A stretch of DNA of 64,000 nucleotides, taken from Halichondria panicea. Its lineage: Eukaryota; Porifera; Demospongiae; Suberitida; Halichondriidae. The stretch lies in contig NC_087377.1 in NCBI RefSeq assembly GCF_963675165.1, forward strand, positions 5,394,042 through 5,458,041, written 5' to 3'. Under the pieces are notes generated by a model that had not been told where the DNA came from, ran no database searches, and worked only from the letters and a program-made list of their open reading frames with translations. The position numbers and the translations under genes are program-made. Below, piece after piece: positions 23,801-35,800 of the stretch (position 1 is the stretch's first letter; each line of letters starts with the position of its first letter).

Positions 23801-24156
23801 AATTGGAACTATACGTCAATGTAATGGGAACTCTTGTCCTCGTGTTCTTGTGACAAAGCTAATGTTACCATACTCATGTAATCCTAAGCAGTTAAAATGA
23901 GACTAGCTTAATTAAATGCAGTGAGCAAGCTATATAGCAATGAATTATGTGTACTTTGAACTATAGATCATAACATTTGTAGTGATCTATAGTTCAAAGT
24001 ACACATAATTCATTGTGTAGAAAAGGCTGCAGTGAAATGGTCACATTTTGAATATAATTATTTCTCGTTAATGTGCTTCTTGCATTTGTAGTCGGCTACC
24101 CCCACCTGATGCTGCTGCTGCTCCTCCAACCACTGCCCAGTACACAAAGCCCGAAG
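20856..24156 (+). CDS. Astacin-like metalloprotease, unit 2
   Basis: Exons: 20856-21195 (A), 21311-21671 (B), 22727-22912 (C) and 24092-24156 (Pro/Ala/Thr linker). The protein is very close to unit 1: LLWDVEQVPELKIHFLN, SWSKVGT, PTMVLNL, zinc site HEFGHALGLDHEHQRSD at 21433-21483, and Met-turn SIMHY before the B/C junction. C encodes a charged tail (ERERKVLLGVHKRDYHNGNL). Exon A enters in phase 0, and no Death, transmembrane or ATG-bearing exon was found between 20070 and 20856. The unit therefore either starts elsewhere or is the second protease domain of the same gene as unit 1; the alternative donor at 20063 gives the matching phase 0. Its linker leaves in phase 1, the phase of the Death exon at 26866. 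All zinc ligands are present, so catalytic activity is plausible. Confidence 0.65.
22928..23480. mobile_element. Dispersed repeat, TGCCTCGGTG family
   Basis: From TATTATGCCTCGGTGCGCAT through GGCTTCTAGTCATG and the GCTCTGCACTAGAACGCTAG block to CCGAGGCATCAG and GGTGCTTTCA. The outermost TGCCTCGGTG and CACCGAGGCA pair as inverted ends. A similar end recurs at 23620-23650. Confidence 0.6.
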
Positions 24157-24461
24157 GTGACCATAATTATAGTAACCATAATTACACATCACAAATTAAT
24201 TATAATTAAAATATCATTTCTGACACAATGCTCTTTTTTGCTTCTACTCTGCGCACTTAAGGCCCGGGTCCAGATTTCAACACCAAAATTTACACTATGT
24301 TCATACTGCTGTATTATTTGCAACATACAGTGTATGCTGCATCAAAATGATCCAAAATGAAGCTCAATGTTTTCTTTTTCCAAAAAACTAATTAGCTTAA
24401 TTCAATTATGCTAATTAGTCCAATAAATGGTGATGACGTCATGCCACTTTCAGAAAGAGAA

Positions 24462-24660
24462 GTGCAAATACGGCGTTGAAGATGCCAAGATCAAGCTTCA
24501 AAAACAAGGCTAGATGAACATCTCATAGCTAGGTACTAGTATCCTTGATGGGAAGAGTAGGAGTTATTGTATTCTTGAGATACACAAAATAGCCTACCTC
24601 TAGGGTGGCTGTCAGAGCTAAAGAAGCTAGCATAGCTAAGAAAGTTTTGGACATTTTTAC
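24462..24660 (+). repeat. Segment duplicated at 27894-28050
   Basis: Shared blocks include TTGAAGATGCCAA, CATCTCATAGCTAGGTACTA and GGTGGCTGTCAGAGCTAAAG in the same order. Both lie in introns around the first Death exon of the GTPase gene. Confidence 0.75.
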
Positions 24661-25289
24661 TTCCCATCAAGGAAACATAATCATAACAACATACTCTATC
24701 TTTTGAGGGCCTAAACAGCTACTTTAAGTCCGCCGTATTTGTTGCCAAAGATAATCTATAATAGTCCTAGCAGCTAGCTAAGCAAATACCGAGGGGTCCG
24801 CAACGGGCCAAAATTCTGTACGAGATTCTGGAATCTTAAAGATTCCAACGAGATTCCGAGATTCCATTCAAGATTCCAAGATTCCTGAGATTCCATTAGA
24901 AGATTTCAAGATTCCATTCAAGATTCCAAGATATCTAGAAGATTTCAAGATTCCATTCAAGATTCCAAGATTTCTAGAAGATTCCAAGATTCCAGAAAGA
25001 TTCCTACAAGACTTTTGGCTAGTCCTGGGCGTGGCCTTTCAGAAGGTTGTGGCCACGCCCTGATCTAGTCGATCGCCGCCGCCCTCCTTCTGGGCAAAGG
25101 TAGAGGGCGGCGGCGCCCAACTTGCCCTGATCCACAAAGCTAGATCATGTACTATTTATTCTAGATCCATAGCCATAGGCAGGCTAGACTATAGACATCT
25201 AGTATGAGCACTTATTATTATAAAGTATATGAATTGATGAACATAAAATAATTATAAAGACTATACTTGTTGACTATAAAGTCATTGAT

Positions 25290-25690
25290 TCTAACTACTT
25301 TATTGACACTTGGTTGCAATACCATAATCCCTTTTTACTTTGGCGGCGTTGATGCATCTACCAATCTTCACATCCGTCACAGCCTACCATTCCTTGGCCA
25401 TCATCTGCACATCGACAGTAGCAATAGACAGGGATTTTCAAAGTGCGTGCAGGTCCTGGTCTTTTTGTTCGGAAGACAGTAAAGAGATCCATTGTTTTTG
25501 TAGTGAAACACTTGTACAAGTGGTCCCTCATTTGCTGCTGGTCGTAAACGAGGGAACATGGATCTAGTCCATGTGCAATGCTGGTACAATATGTAGCTGC
25601 AAACAGTGCACAGTCATTTGGTTTGGGAGAGCTTTGTCCCTCGCTTTGTCCATCCTGTGATGCATAATTACAATTTTTCATGTACACTGG
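25290..25690 (-). pseudogene. Ulp1-like protease C-terminus + PHD-finger remnant
   Basis: Minus-strand frame 25358-25687 contains CALFAATYCTSIAHGLDPCS and DQQQMRDHLYKCF. This is the C-terminal part of Ulp1/SENP-type cysteine-protease modules found in transposon proteins. It is followed by VYCYCRCADDGQGMVGCDGC, the first half of a PHD-type zinc finger. A TAG then interrupts the expected WF/WYH zinc-ligand region; a frameshift is likely. It lies inside the 24782-26529 element and probably derives from that element's own protein. Confidence 0.65.
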
Positions 25691-26070
25691 TACACTGGTA
25701 TACTGCAGGTCAGACTCACCGGCACCATAAGCTCACTACCATTAAGATGAGAAGGGGAGCCTTGTCCCTCGCTTCGTCCATCCTGTGATGCATATACAAA
25801 CTTTCATGACAACAATTATTACGCTGGTACTGCATACCACCATAAGCTCACTCTCATTAAGAGTGGACAGTTTGGACTTGGAACCTTGTCCCTCGCTTCG
25901 TCCGTCCTGTGATGCATAGATCTATATATAATTATGCAACTTTCAACTATAAATTATTACGCTGGTACTGCATCAGACTCACTCAACCATAAGCTCACTC
26001 TCGGCATTAAGAGTGGGCAGTTTGGAGCTGATTTTGGGAGAGCTTTGTCATCACTTTGCTGTTCAGCCTG
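25620..26070. repeat. Four imperfect tandem copies of a ~125-158-bp unit
   Basis: Units begin near 25633, 25762, 25886 and 26044, with TTGTCCCTCGCTTCGTCC (or variant), TGTGATGCAT and CATAAGCTCACT. On the minus strand the core matches the DGQSEGQ part of the Ulp1-PHD frame, so a small exon was amplified. Confidence 0.7.
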
Positions 26071-26865
26071 CATGTATACAACTATAATTATTATTATTAT
26101 TATGCTGGTTAAACTCACCTTAATCTCTTTAGGAATCGTCTATAATCTGCACACAGAGCTGCTATGAGTATGATTCTCATAGAGCTAGAGAGAGAGATGT
26201 AAATAGCAGCTGAGCCTGCAACCGCAACTGCGACCGTAGCCTCGATAATCGGCCTGGTCTCGAGGCTACTGCAACCTCAATAATAATCTACGGCGAAGTA
26301 TACAGATTATTTATATACGTTTACGGGTATCTCATTAACATTCCACAAGATTCCAGAGATTTCAAGAGATTCCAAGAGAAATCAGAGATTCCAAGGGATT
26401 CCAGAGATTCCACAAGATTCCAGAGATTCCACAAGATTTCAAGATTCCAAGTGAGATTTCAAGATTTCAGTTGAGATTCCAAAAATTTTGTACGAGATTC
26501 CTGGCCGTTGCGGACCCCTCGGCAAATACATTGACCTTATGACGTCACATGCAATGAATAACATTAATCAACATTATGAATCTCATTAACACTACATGAT
26601 CTACATGATCTACATAAATGTTGGCAATGAATAAAATTAATCTTATCAGTGCCTGACCCAGGCCTTAACTGCGCAGAGTATATAGTCCAGCCAACTAAAC
26701 CCAAAAGTGAAGAATACTATACACCCACTGGGCTGCCACTAGGTACACAATCACAATATCATAGTCTGAATAATTATGAAAATTTATTTCCAAAATTTGC
26801 GTTGGTCCTTTATTCAAGTAATAGAGGGCACAATGCTGTTTTTGCTTATTTTTTTATCTTTACAG

Positions 26866-29800
26866 TTCAGACTGAAGCGACTGCAGCACAGCTGAGTCAA
26901 CAGTGTTCTAATGACGCTCTCATCCAGTTGTCTACCGAGATTGCTGACTATAATGGTTTCAAAGTCAAGCTGGGCCTCAGTGATGCTGAAATTAACGCTA
27001 TTGATCAGTCACCGGTCACAATTAATGGGAGATTTTATGCTGCTCTGAAAAAGTGGAAAAGTAAAGGCATGTTTGATAGGACAGCCACATATGGTCGATT
27101 AATGGAAATTGCTAAGAAAAAGGGAGACGCATTTGCATTTCAGAGGATTCAAAGCACCTGTACCAAGTATGCAAGTAAGTAGAATAGTTCACACTCAGAC
27201 ATTAGAGAGAGCTTGAACTTTGTTGCTGTATTATACGCCACTGAGAGGGTATAATTATACAAGACATGCAGCGGACAGTTATAGCTATTATAATTATTTG
27301 AATGCATATTTTTTCTAGTTAGTAGAGACTATCTATATAATAATAGCACTATAACGTTATAAATGGATCCTGTGTACTCCAGCTCATTTCCAACGAAGTG
27401 GGTGTGGCTTAGAGCAGCAATCAATTATTGTATAGCATGCAGAATAGCAGATGTAGACTTTTGAAGCTGAAGAGCACTGCAAGATGATTTCTGCTATCTC
27501 TTGTTATACTACAATCATGTAGTGTATGTATGTCACAATTGTTGATCATTATAGTCATTAATCAACCCCATGACCAGAAAAGCTACACTGATTGTGCTTT
27601 TAAAAAAACACAGTTGACCTTTTTTTGTTTCTTTCAATTGCCTCCCCTTTCCAAGAGTCCTGGATCCGCCCCTGAAGACGGTGGTGGCCCCATGGCAAAT
27701 AGCAGTGATGATGATTTCACAGACCTGCATACGGAAGAAGAGGATTACTCACCACAACCAGATCCCCCCTAGGTTTACTTTGAAAGCATTATGAACAAAA
27801 TTAGTATAAAGAGCAAAAAGTAGTTTATAACTTTTAATATTATGCGACACCCTCGATATTTTTCAATTTTCTTTTATGTGTCGCCTTAAATCGAACAAGT
27901 ACAGTATTGAAGATGCCAATCAAGATTCAAAAACAAGACATCTCATAGCTAGGTACTAGTATCCTTGATGGGGTTATTGTACATAGAGATACACAACATA
28001 GCCTACCTCAAGGGTGGCTGTCAGAGCTAAAGAAGCTAGGACGTTTTGAACATTTGCGACTGCGTAGAGCTATAGGATCTGTATATATGATTATATGCAA
28101 ACCAGAGATATCATTCCACCATGCACCTTGTTAATTGTGAATTAGGAAGAGATACAAAGATTAGATGTTATAGGCATGCATTTGTGCCTATAATGACTTA
28201 GTATAATTATTTAACACTATTATTGCAGGGTCACCATTTGTTTTTTTGATTCAACCCAAAGACGTTTACTGTAAACCTGGAGATAAAGCTGAATTTACAG
28301 TATCGACATCACCATCATCTACACATACATGGTATTTTAACGATCAAGCAATATCTCTTCCTGATGAACAAAATTTACTCCCTGAATATGAAGGACAAAA
28401 ATCTGAACGGCTCCTGATATTAAAAGTCATTCCTAAGCATAAAGGAGTTTATTCGTGTATTGCTGAAGATGAATATGGTACTCGGATCACCTCAAAACGT
28501 GTAGTACTCATTGCAGGTACTTGTCGCCTACTTATTTTTTACCTTTATGATAATAATAAAATTATTATTCTAACCATGCTCATTGTAGTCATAGTGCACA
28601 TGTGTGATACTGATTTTTACGCACAGAGGGAGAGAAGATTGAAAAGCAAGAATTACAATTCATAGGGAAAATTCTGGAAAATTCTGCTATTGACTTTGGA
28701 AAAGATGGAATTAAGACAGTGGACCTACTCAATGGCGAAGGTGATGTCACTTACGAAGAAATGGAGTTTGTAATGAAAACAAATCAGAAGACTCAATTGT
28801 TGTCAATAAACCTAAAGCAGGAAATCACATCAAGTAAGAATTATTATCTCAGTGATCAGTGTTATCTGATGTACCCACCGTATTCATTGTGTTGTATACA
28901 CAGGACAGAAAGAGGAGCAACTCTATGATGAAGCCATAAAGTTTAAAGGGAAGGTCTCCCTTACGTACACCAAAATCCTTGCCCTGGGTCCAGGTCAGGT
29001 TGGAAAGTCTACTTTTATTAACAGATTGTTGGGGAAAATGGAAGGGAACATCCAAAAATCTCCTCCAGAAACACAGCCTCAATCGAGTACAGGTATTTCG
29101 GAGGTGACAGAAGCTTGTATACAGTGTTCAACAATAACTGGTGCTGTAACTACTAATAGTACAACTGGTGCTGTAAACGGTAAAAAATGGTGTGTTGTCA
29201 AAGACGAGCTGTGCGATCAACTTAGTGGTTTAATGTCACTAATAGTGAATAAGCCATCTCAGGGCCTAAAGCACAAACTGCATGGAATCCCAAAAACAAT
29301 CATAACTAACAAGGTTGAAGTTATAGAAAAAGAATCAGTGGTTGATGCTTTTCCATTGCAAGAGGAAGAGAAACATACATTACTCAATGAATACAATCAT
29401 TCTGTGGAGGCACTGCCAGTTTCTAGATCTAGTTCTACTCCAGAGTCAAGACACGATTCATTAATTCCCCAGGATTCAGATATTGACAAAACGATTATGG
29501 ATTTCCAAGAACTAAAAGAGGAATGGAGTCATAGACTAGATAGCATGGATTTTGAAATGCTATTTACTGTAGCTGATGTAGGTGGACAACCAGCATTTCT
29601 AGAAATGCTACCGTCCTTAACTATAGGACCAGCTCTATACCTTGTGTTTATGAAACTTAAACAAGATCTAAATTTTAGAAGCAAGGTGCAGTTTAAATGC
29701 AAGGACTCGCGTACCAAACATTTCGAGAATTACTCGTACACTTCAGAAGAAGTCATTTTTGCAGCACTTTCAAGCATAGCTTGCTTTGGGCACTCAGATG

Positions 29801-32800
29801 AGCAAGTGGAAAAATATGTTAAGCCAGCATCAGATGAGAAAAAGCGAACAGATTCTGTAGCGTTACTTGTGGGAACTTTTCTTGATGAGATTCAAAATGA
29901 TCTACAACTAAGTCTTGACAAGATTAATGGACAGCTTGAGGAACGGCTTAAAAACACAGCATTTTTTGAAGAAGGCCTTGTCCATCGTATAAAATTGTCA
30001 AAAGATGACAGCTTATTAGTGAACAATTTAAGTGCCGAAGAAGGTGAAATAGAAAAGCACAGAGACCTTTTAGAAAAGATACTCAAAAAGAACTTTCGAG
30101 AATATGAAATCCCAGCACAATGGTTAATGCTCAGTATTTGTCTTAAGCTTCTTGCTAGAAATCAAAACAAGTATCATATTTCCTTTGATGATTGCGTCAA
30201 ATTGGGGAAGCATTTTGATATGGACGAAAACATGGTGAGTGTTGCCTTGCAATTTCTACACAAATACATTGGGCTTATAATGTATTTTCCTCATCACGAA
30301 AACCTTAAGAAAATTGTAATATGTAATCCACAATTAGTTTTTTCAACCATCAGTGAACTAATCTTTAACATTTACGATAACAACAAGAATCAAGTCAGCG
30401 AAGCTAAGTGTGACCACTTTGTGCAAACTGGTTGCTTTTCACCTAAAGATATCAAGCTAGAAACCGTGACTCAAGAAAATAATAAACTCCTTTCTATTGA
30501 AACTTTAGTTGATCTGTTAGTGTACCTTCACATTGCTGCTAAAGTGCCCCTATCTTCTGATAAAGAGATTCTGGAGTACTTTCTGCCAGCTGTTCTTCAA
30601 ACTGCTGAAACAGATATGGTTCAAAGGAGGGAAGAAGATAGAAATGAGGAATTGCTTCCCGAACCAATCTGCATTCGATTCAAAACGGGATATCTACCTT
30701 TAGGCTTTGTATGTGCATTGAGTGCAAATCTTATTGCTGAGAATAAATTTGATCTACTCATTGGTGAAAGCAAATGTTACAAGAATAGGATTCTATTTCG
30801 ATTCGATGGTAAATTCGATATCACTGTGATTTCTTGTCCTAGGTATTGCGAGTTTCGTGTTTTGAGGCACTCACCAGGCAACACTGAATTTTGGAGTAAG
30901 GATTGTTGTCCTCTAATTAAGGAAATTGTATGTACAGCTGCGAATAAGGTTATCCAATCTATGCAACGTGGTTTGCGTTCGATAGGTATAAATTCTGAAA
31001 TGTATAAACTAGCTTTCCATTGTCCAAGAGGAGTACACTCTAAGGCAGAATTTGGACAGGAATCTCTCGCTATATTCTGCCATTGTGACCAAGACACGCA
31101 TGTTCCTAAGGCTAAATGCACCCATCCAGACTGTAAAACTACTATTGATCCACTGACCCCTGGAATGAGTGTTTGGTTCGGTAAGGTAAGTCATGCACCA
31201 TCAGTAGTAGTGTTATTATAATTATGTGTTATGTTTTACAGCCTCCAAGTATTTCGCTGAAAGTTGAAAAACAACCTGCTCGAAAAGGAAATGTCGTAAC
31301 CATAAGTGCAGATGGAGTACGACCACTAACGTATGAATGGTTTTTAGGGAAGAAAAAGCTTTGTGATAACCAGGACTATGATGGTTACACAACAGATAGG
31401 CTTGTGATTAAGAATGACCGTTTTTTAACTGAAGGTGTATTAAAGTGCAAAGTGAAAGACAAGTCTGATTGTGTTGTTGAATCTGATGAGCTTGGTAAGC
31501 ATGCATTATGTCTTGTATGTGGTAATCCTTCCTGTTTTGAACAGATCTCTTTGAAGAGGAGCTCAGAAATACTTGGGAGTTGCAAGAAGAAGAGATCGGC
31601 AAACTAAGGGGTATAATTAACAGTATAATTATTGCTGGTGAAAAACCTTCGCAAATGACCCAAATCAACAGAAAATTTGACTCTTGTGTATCTAACTATT
31701 GCATTCTGGCAAGGATCGTGTGCCATATATCATAGATAAATAGAGCATGCATAGATTATATGCATGGTCATACATACCATAATAGGTTTTTTGTTCAAAG
31801 GTAGCATAATTATGCTCGCAAAACATGTAATCATTATGGTTATTGTTGTACAGATAATGGATTTAAAAGTGTTAGAACTTTGCAACGTGCCCAGCTGGAC
31901 AAGCTAAACTTTTTGAACATGGCCGAAAAGATAAGGATGGAACCACTCTTTGCTTCTGTTCAGAAAAGTAATGCTGCGATTTCTGGTAAGTAAATTTTGT
32001 TTTGTCTTGTGACTGCATACCTGTAGTAATGGTGACCCGTTTTTGACACATAATTATGCATGTTTGCATTATTATGTTATAGTTATAATACGGGCATGAG
32101 GGATGTATGGAATATATTGTACTGAAGCACGAGGGCGTAAACTAGTTTATATCGCGAGGGCATAGCAACATAACACTGTCTTAGTAACACAATATAAACT
32201 GCACAAAAAGATGACAAAGACAACTCTAGACACAGCTCCATCTCTTCTCTCTTCTATAGACGCCAGTATATGCAGCGTATAAGATTGGCACGACCGACAA
32301 ATGGCTTGATACAAAATTGTTGCAGTTCCAACGCTGAAACCACTGCAAAACAGCCCCACCCCATTACTACTGCTGCGAAGAAATAGCCCCACCCTTCTAC
32401 TCAGTGTAGCTGCTGCTTGAACAGCCCCTCCACGGTGGTCTATGCCCTTGGCCTCACATGCAACCAAGCCAAAGAAGCTCGCCTCTACACTGCTGCAAAC
32501 AGCTCAAGCCCCTAGCAAAAAGAGCCGCTTCTAATGCTATGGTGAAACAGAATTGACATGCGTCACGAGGTTGAGGAAGGTCTAGGAATCTTCCACAAAA
32601 TGAACCTTTGACAATCTTTAAACCTGCATGGTTGCAAAGAAGAAACTCCAGCAGTGGAGAAAATTCCTACATAGCTGGACTTACTTTGATACTTGTTATT
32701 TCTCGTGATATAATATTTAATTTGCTAATGCCAGAGGGGCGTTTTGTGGTTAGTGCATGCATTATGACTTTGCTGTTAGTGCATGCATTATGACTTTCAG

Positions 32801-35800
32801 CAGTGCATTATGCTACATAATTATTGCACTTCGCAACAACGTAGCAACGGGATATAAACTTTTATATTTATCAGTGTAAAAATGTTACCCAGTTTGTCGT
32901 ATAATTGTACATTGCCAGGCTATAAGGATGTGCTTATAATTAATAATAACTATAATACCGTATAATGTATCTTCAGACACTTCTATAATTATGAAAGCAC
33001 CGATGCCTTGGCACCAAACATGAAGCTATACTACATTGGTGCAAAAAGTAATCGACGACCATATTAAAATAATTGCTAAAAAAGATACCACGAAATTTAA
33101 AAATTAATGTCAGCATGAAACAGCTAAGTATAAGTGCAGCTTTGCAGCTCTTTTGCAGCCCCAATATACAGCTATTAGCGTTATAGTGCAGAACTATAAT
33201 TATACTTACTAGAGTAGCAACATGCACTCCCTGCATGCATGGACAAATTTTCCAACATACTGTTCTGAAAAGGCTGCAATGGCATTGGAAGTATAAGCAA
33301 ACCTAGCTATAATTATCATTAATATACAACTCTAGAACCATGAATTAAATTTCGCCTATAGAGACTCTTACATTGATCCTTGAGCAGCTGTAACATGCAC
33401 TCTACACAGACACACACAAACACGTACCGTATACCTCGCTTGCGCACACTGAGGCATAATTATTCCGGACACTTTTTCTGCAAAATGTTCGTTGTTCTAA
33501 ATATGCCTCGGTGCATGCGCACGCAAGCGAGGTATACGGTACAGTGTGTTTGTGTGTGTGTTTTCTCTCAGCTCAAAGATCGATGAAGTGCAAGTCTAAA
33601 GAGTTTCTATAGGCTTCTAGTCATGTTTTCTATGATTTGCAAAATACTGCTTCGTTCTTGAGTTATTGATTTGCTTACTTGCAGCCTTTTCAGAAGAGCT
33701 AGTGCGTAGCAAATTAAACTTGTCCACTTAGTATAGTTATATGCTCTGCACTAGAATGCTAGCTATTGGTATAGCTGCAGAGTGAGAAGAGAGCTGCAAG
33801 ACTCTTTGTAAGTTTGGCATTGATTGTTTTAACAACAATCATGGTCGATCATTTCCTATATACTCTTTGAGTTTCCCTGTGGTTACAGATAATTATATAG
33901 GCAGCAAACTTTTAACGAGAACCCTGGCGTGGCCCGACCTTCAGTTAGAAAGGAGCTCGGGTTTCAAGCTTAGATTTGTTCTGCTGCATTTATATATGAT
34001 ATGATACTACTTGAGATGGGAGCGTCTTACTACACGGATTCTGTATCGTCTAGCTATGTACAAATCATGCCATATATGTATGTGCTAAGTTATAACATTG
34101 CTCAATGATATTCACATAAACGCGTTATATCAGCCGCACATGTATAGAGCACTTAGTACATTGCAAACAAATATAAATGTATAGTTAAGACGATAGTGAA
34201 TCCGCAATTGATACTGCATATATAGTAAGACGCTCCATCCCCTCATCTACTCCTGTTATTAAACATGTATAAATGTATACATCATAAGGAGGGCCTGCCC
34301 TTTTAATAACCTCTCCCCCCCCCCCCCCCCTCCTAATTTACAGCAGTACATAACGTCGAAACGGCTGCTACTGCGAGTTCTCCACATAGCGATCAATCTG
34401 GTGCACAGCCAGAATGTGAGTATAATAGCAACCGTAATTATAATTGTTATTATCTCTAAGTGTGCCATAGAAATAGGTGATTCATAATTATACAGGTCAT
34501 ATAACCTCACACCGTTGCAAAAGACCTTTTACATCAGATGAAGAAGTTGAAATCCCTCCAAAGCGTCGGATTAAGGATATCGGTGTGTTTTATTATGCCT
34601 CAGTGCATGTGTGTTTGTGTGTCTGTGGAGATTGCTATAATGAGTAAGAGCTTCAATCATAATTATATAGATAGAACAGAAGAGGAAACGACCGGGCCTG
34701 CCTGTGTAAACGGTTGAAACACTCCACGGCCAGTGGCTTATCCAGCTAGGGGCTCAGGGTGCTCAAGCACCCCCCTATAGGCTAAAAATTATTACTGTAA
34801 CTTAATTACTGTTTATCTGGGAGCTATTCATAAACGGTGAGCGGCACTAGCTATTCAGAATGAAAGCATAGGAGGTCCGACATGCGTGCACGAATCACTA
34901 TAAGTTCAGTGCATTTGGCCTGCATGGACGTTATCACGTGACCACAATGACATCAATGCACTGAACTTGTAGTGATTCATGCACACATGTTGGACCTCCT
35001 CTGGATTGAAAGCTAAAGCTTTGCACGTCTAATCCAGAGGAGGAATGCCAGTGTAAAAGGTCACTAATTAAAACACCACGTGGCCCTATGTTTTACATGT
35101 AAAACTGAGTTTACCCTCGCGCCCCTGAGTTTAAACACCATCAATAGCTTGATCCTCTTTATAATCACAACAGAAATCGGTTGAGCTATCGCGCCCCAGA
35201 GGAATCAGCTTGAGAGAGGAGATCCAGGATTTAATTGCAACCTTTGACCTTTTATTGCATTCTTCAAAACCACAAGATATGGAAATTAGCCTTCCGTGGC
35301 TAGGGTGATGTACTGGCTTGCTGCACTGGATAGATCTAGGTATAGTAAGCTTTCCAAGCAGGCAAATAAAGAACAGAAGCGCTAAGCTGCTATATGCAGC
35401 AAAGGTCAAGAACCCAAAACAAATCCTTCATTAAACGTGATCCTATTGACCCTGGCGTTCCTCCTCTGCGTCTAATCAGACACTGGCGTCTAATGATCGA
35501 TTGAGACCACACCTTAAAAACGTTGCATGCGCAGGAAAATAGGGCGTGGCTTCAGGTGCCTGAGTGTATAAAATTTGTGCGCGCGCTCTCAGCTACTGCA
35601 TTTCCCAGAAACGCCATGCACTGCTCCACGATATGATGTAGTGATCGCGAATATATATTTAACGGTTTCTAGCTCTTCTATCCACTAGCGATCACTCAGG
35701 GGCTGGGAGGTACTGTAGAGAAGTAAGTTTATACTACTGACTATAGCTCTAAGTCCGTTATTAACCTGAGGATTATCTGAAACATAGCCTGTTTGCTTTG

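Larger units (their letters stand above)
24782..26529. mobile_element. DNA transposon with 8-bp target duplication and Ulp1/PHD remnant
   Basis: Termini CGAGGGGTCCGCAACGG (24790) and its complement ending CCCCTCG (26521). A perfect 8-bp duplication GCAAATAC lies outside, at 24782-24789 and 26522-26529. The subterminal regions are packed with degenerate AGATTCCA repeats, about 200 bp at each end. The interior contains a minus-strand Ulp1-PHD coding remnant and tandem exonic repeats. Eight-base duplications occur in several superfamilies (for example hAT, Zisupton, P); the superfamily is not assigned. Confidence 0.8.
31986..34343. other. Large intron rich in repeats
   Basis: No exon was recognised between the coiled-coil-like exon and the linker exon. 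It contains repeated GCATTATGACTTT blocks (32755-32810), two partial TGCCTCGGTG-family elements (33430-33860), a remnant of the 3456 element (33922-33985), a MITE (34014-34250) and a poly-C tract. Confidence 0.5.

Noticed and set aside
26649-26865. ATG at 26649 as the start of the GTPase gene
   Set aside because: The frame runs through a pyrimidine-rich intron end into the acceptor at 26865. The paralogous exon and matching phase show that 26866 is an internal exon start, although an unspliced start cannot be wholly excluded.
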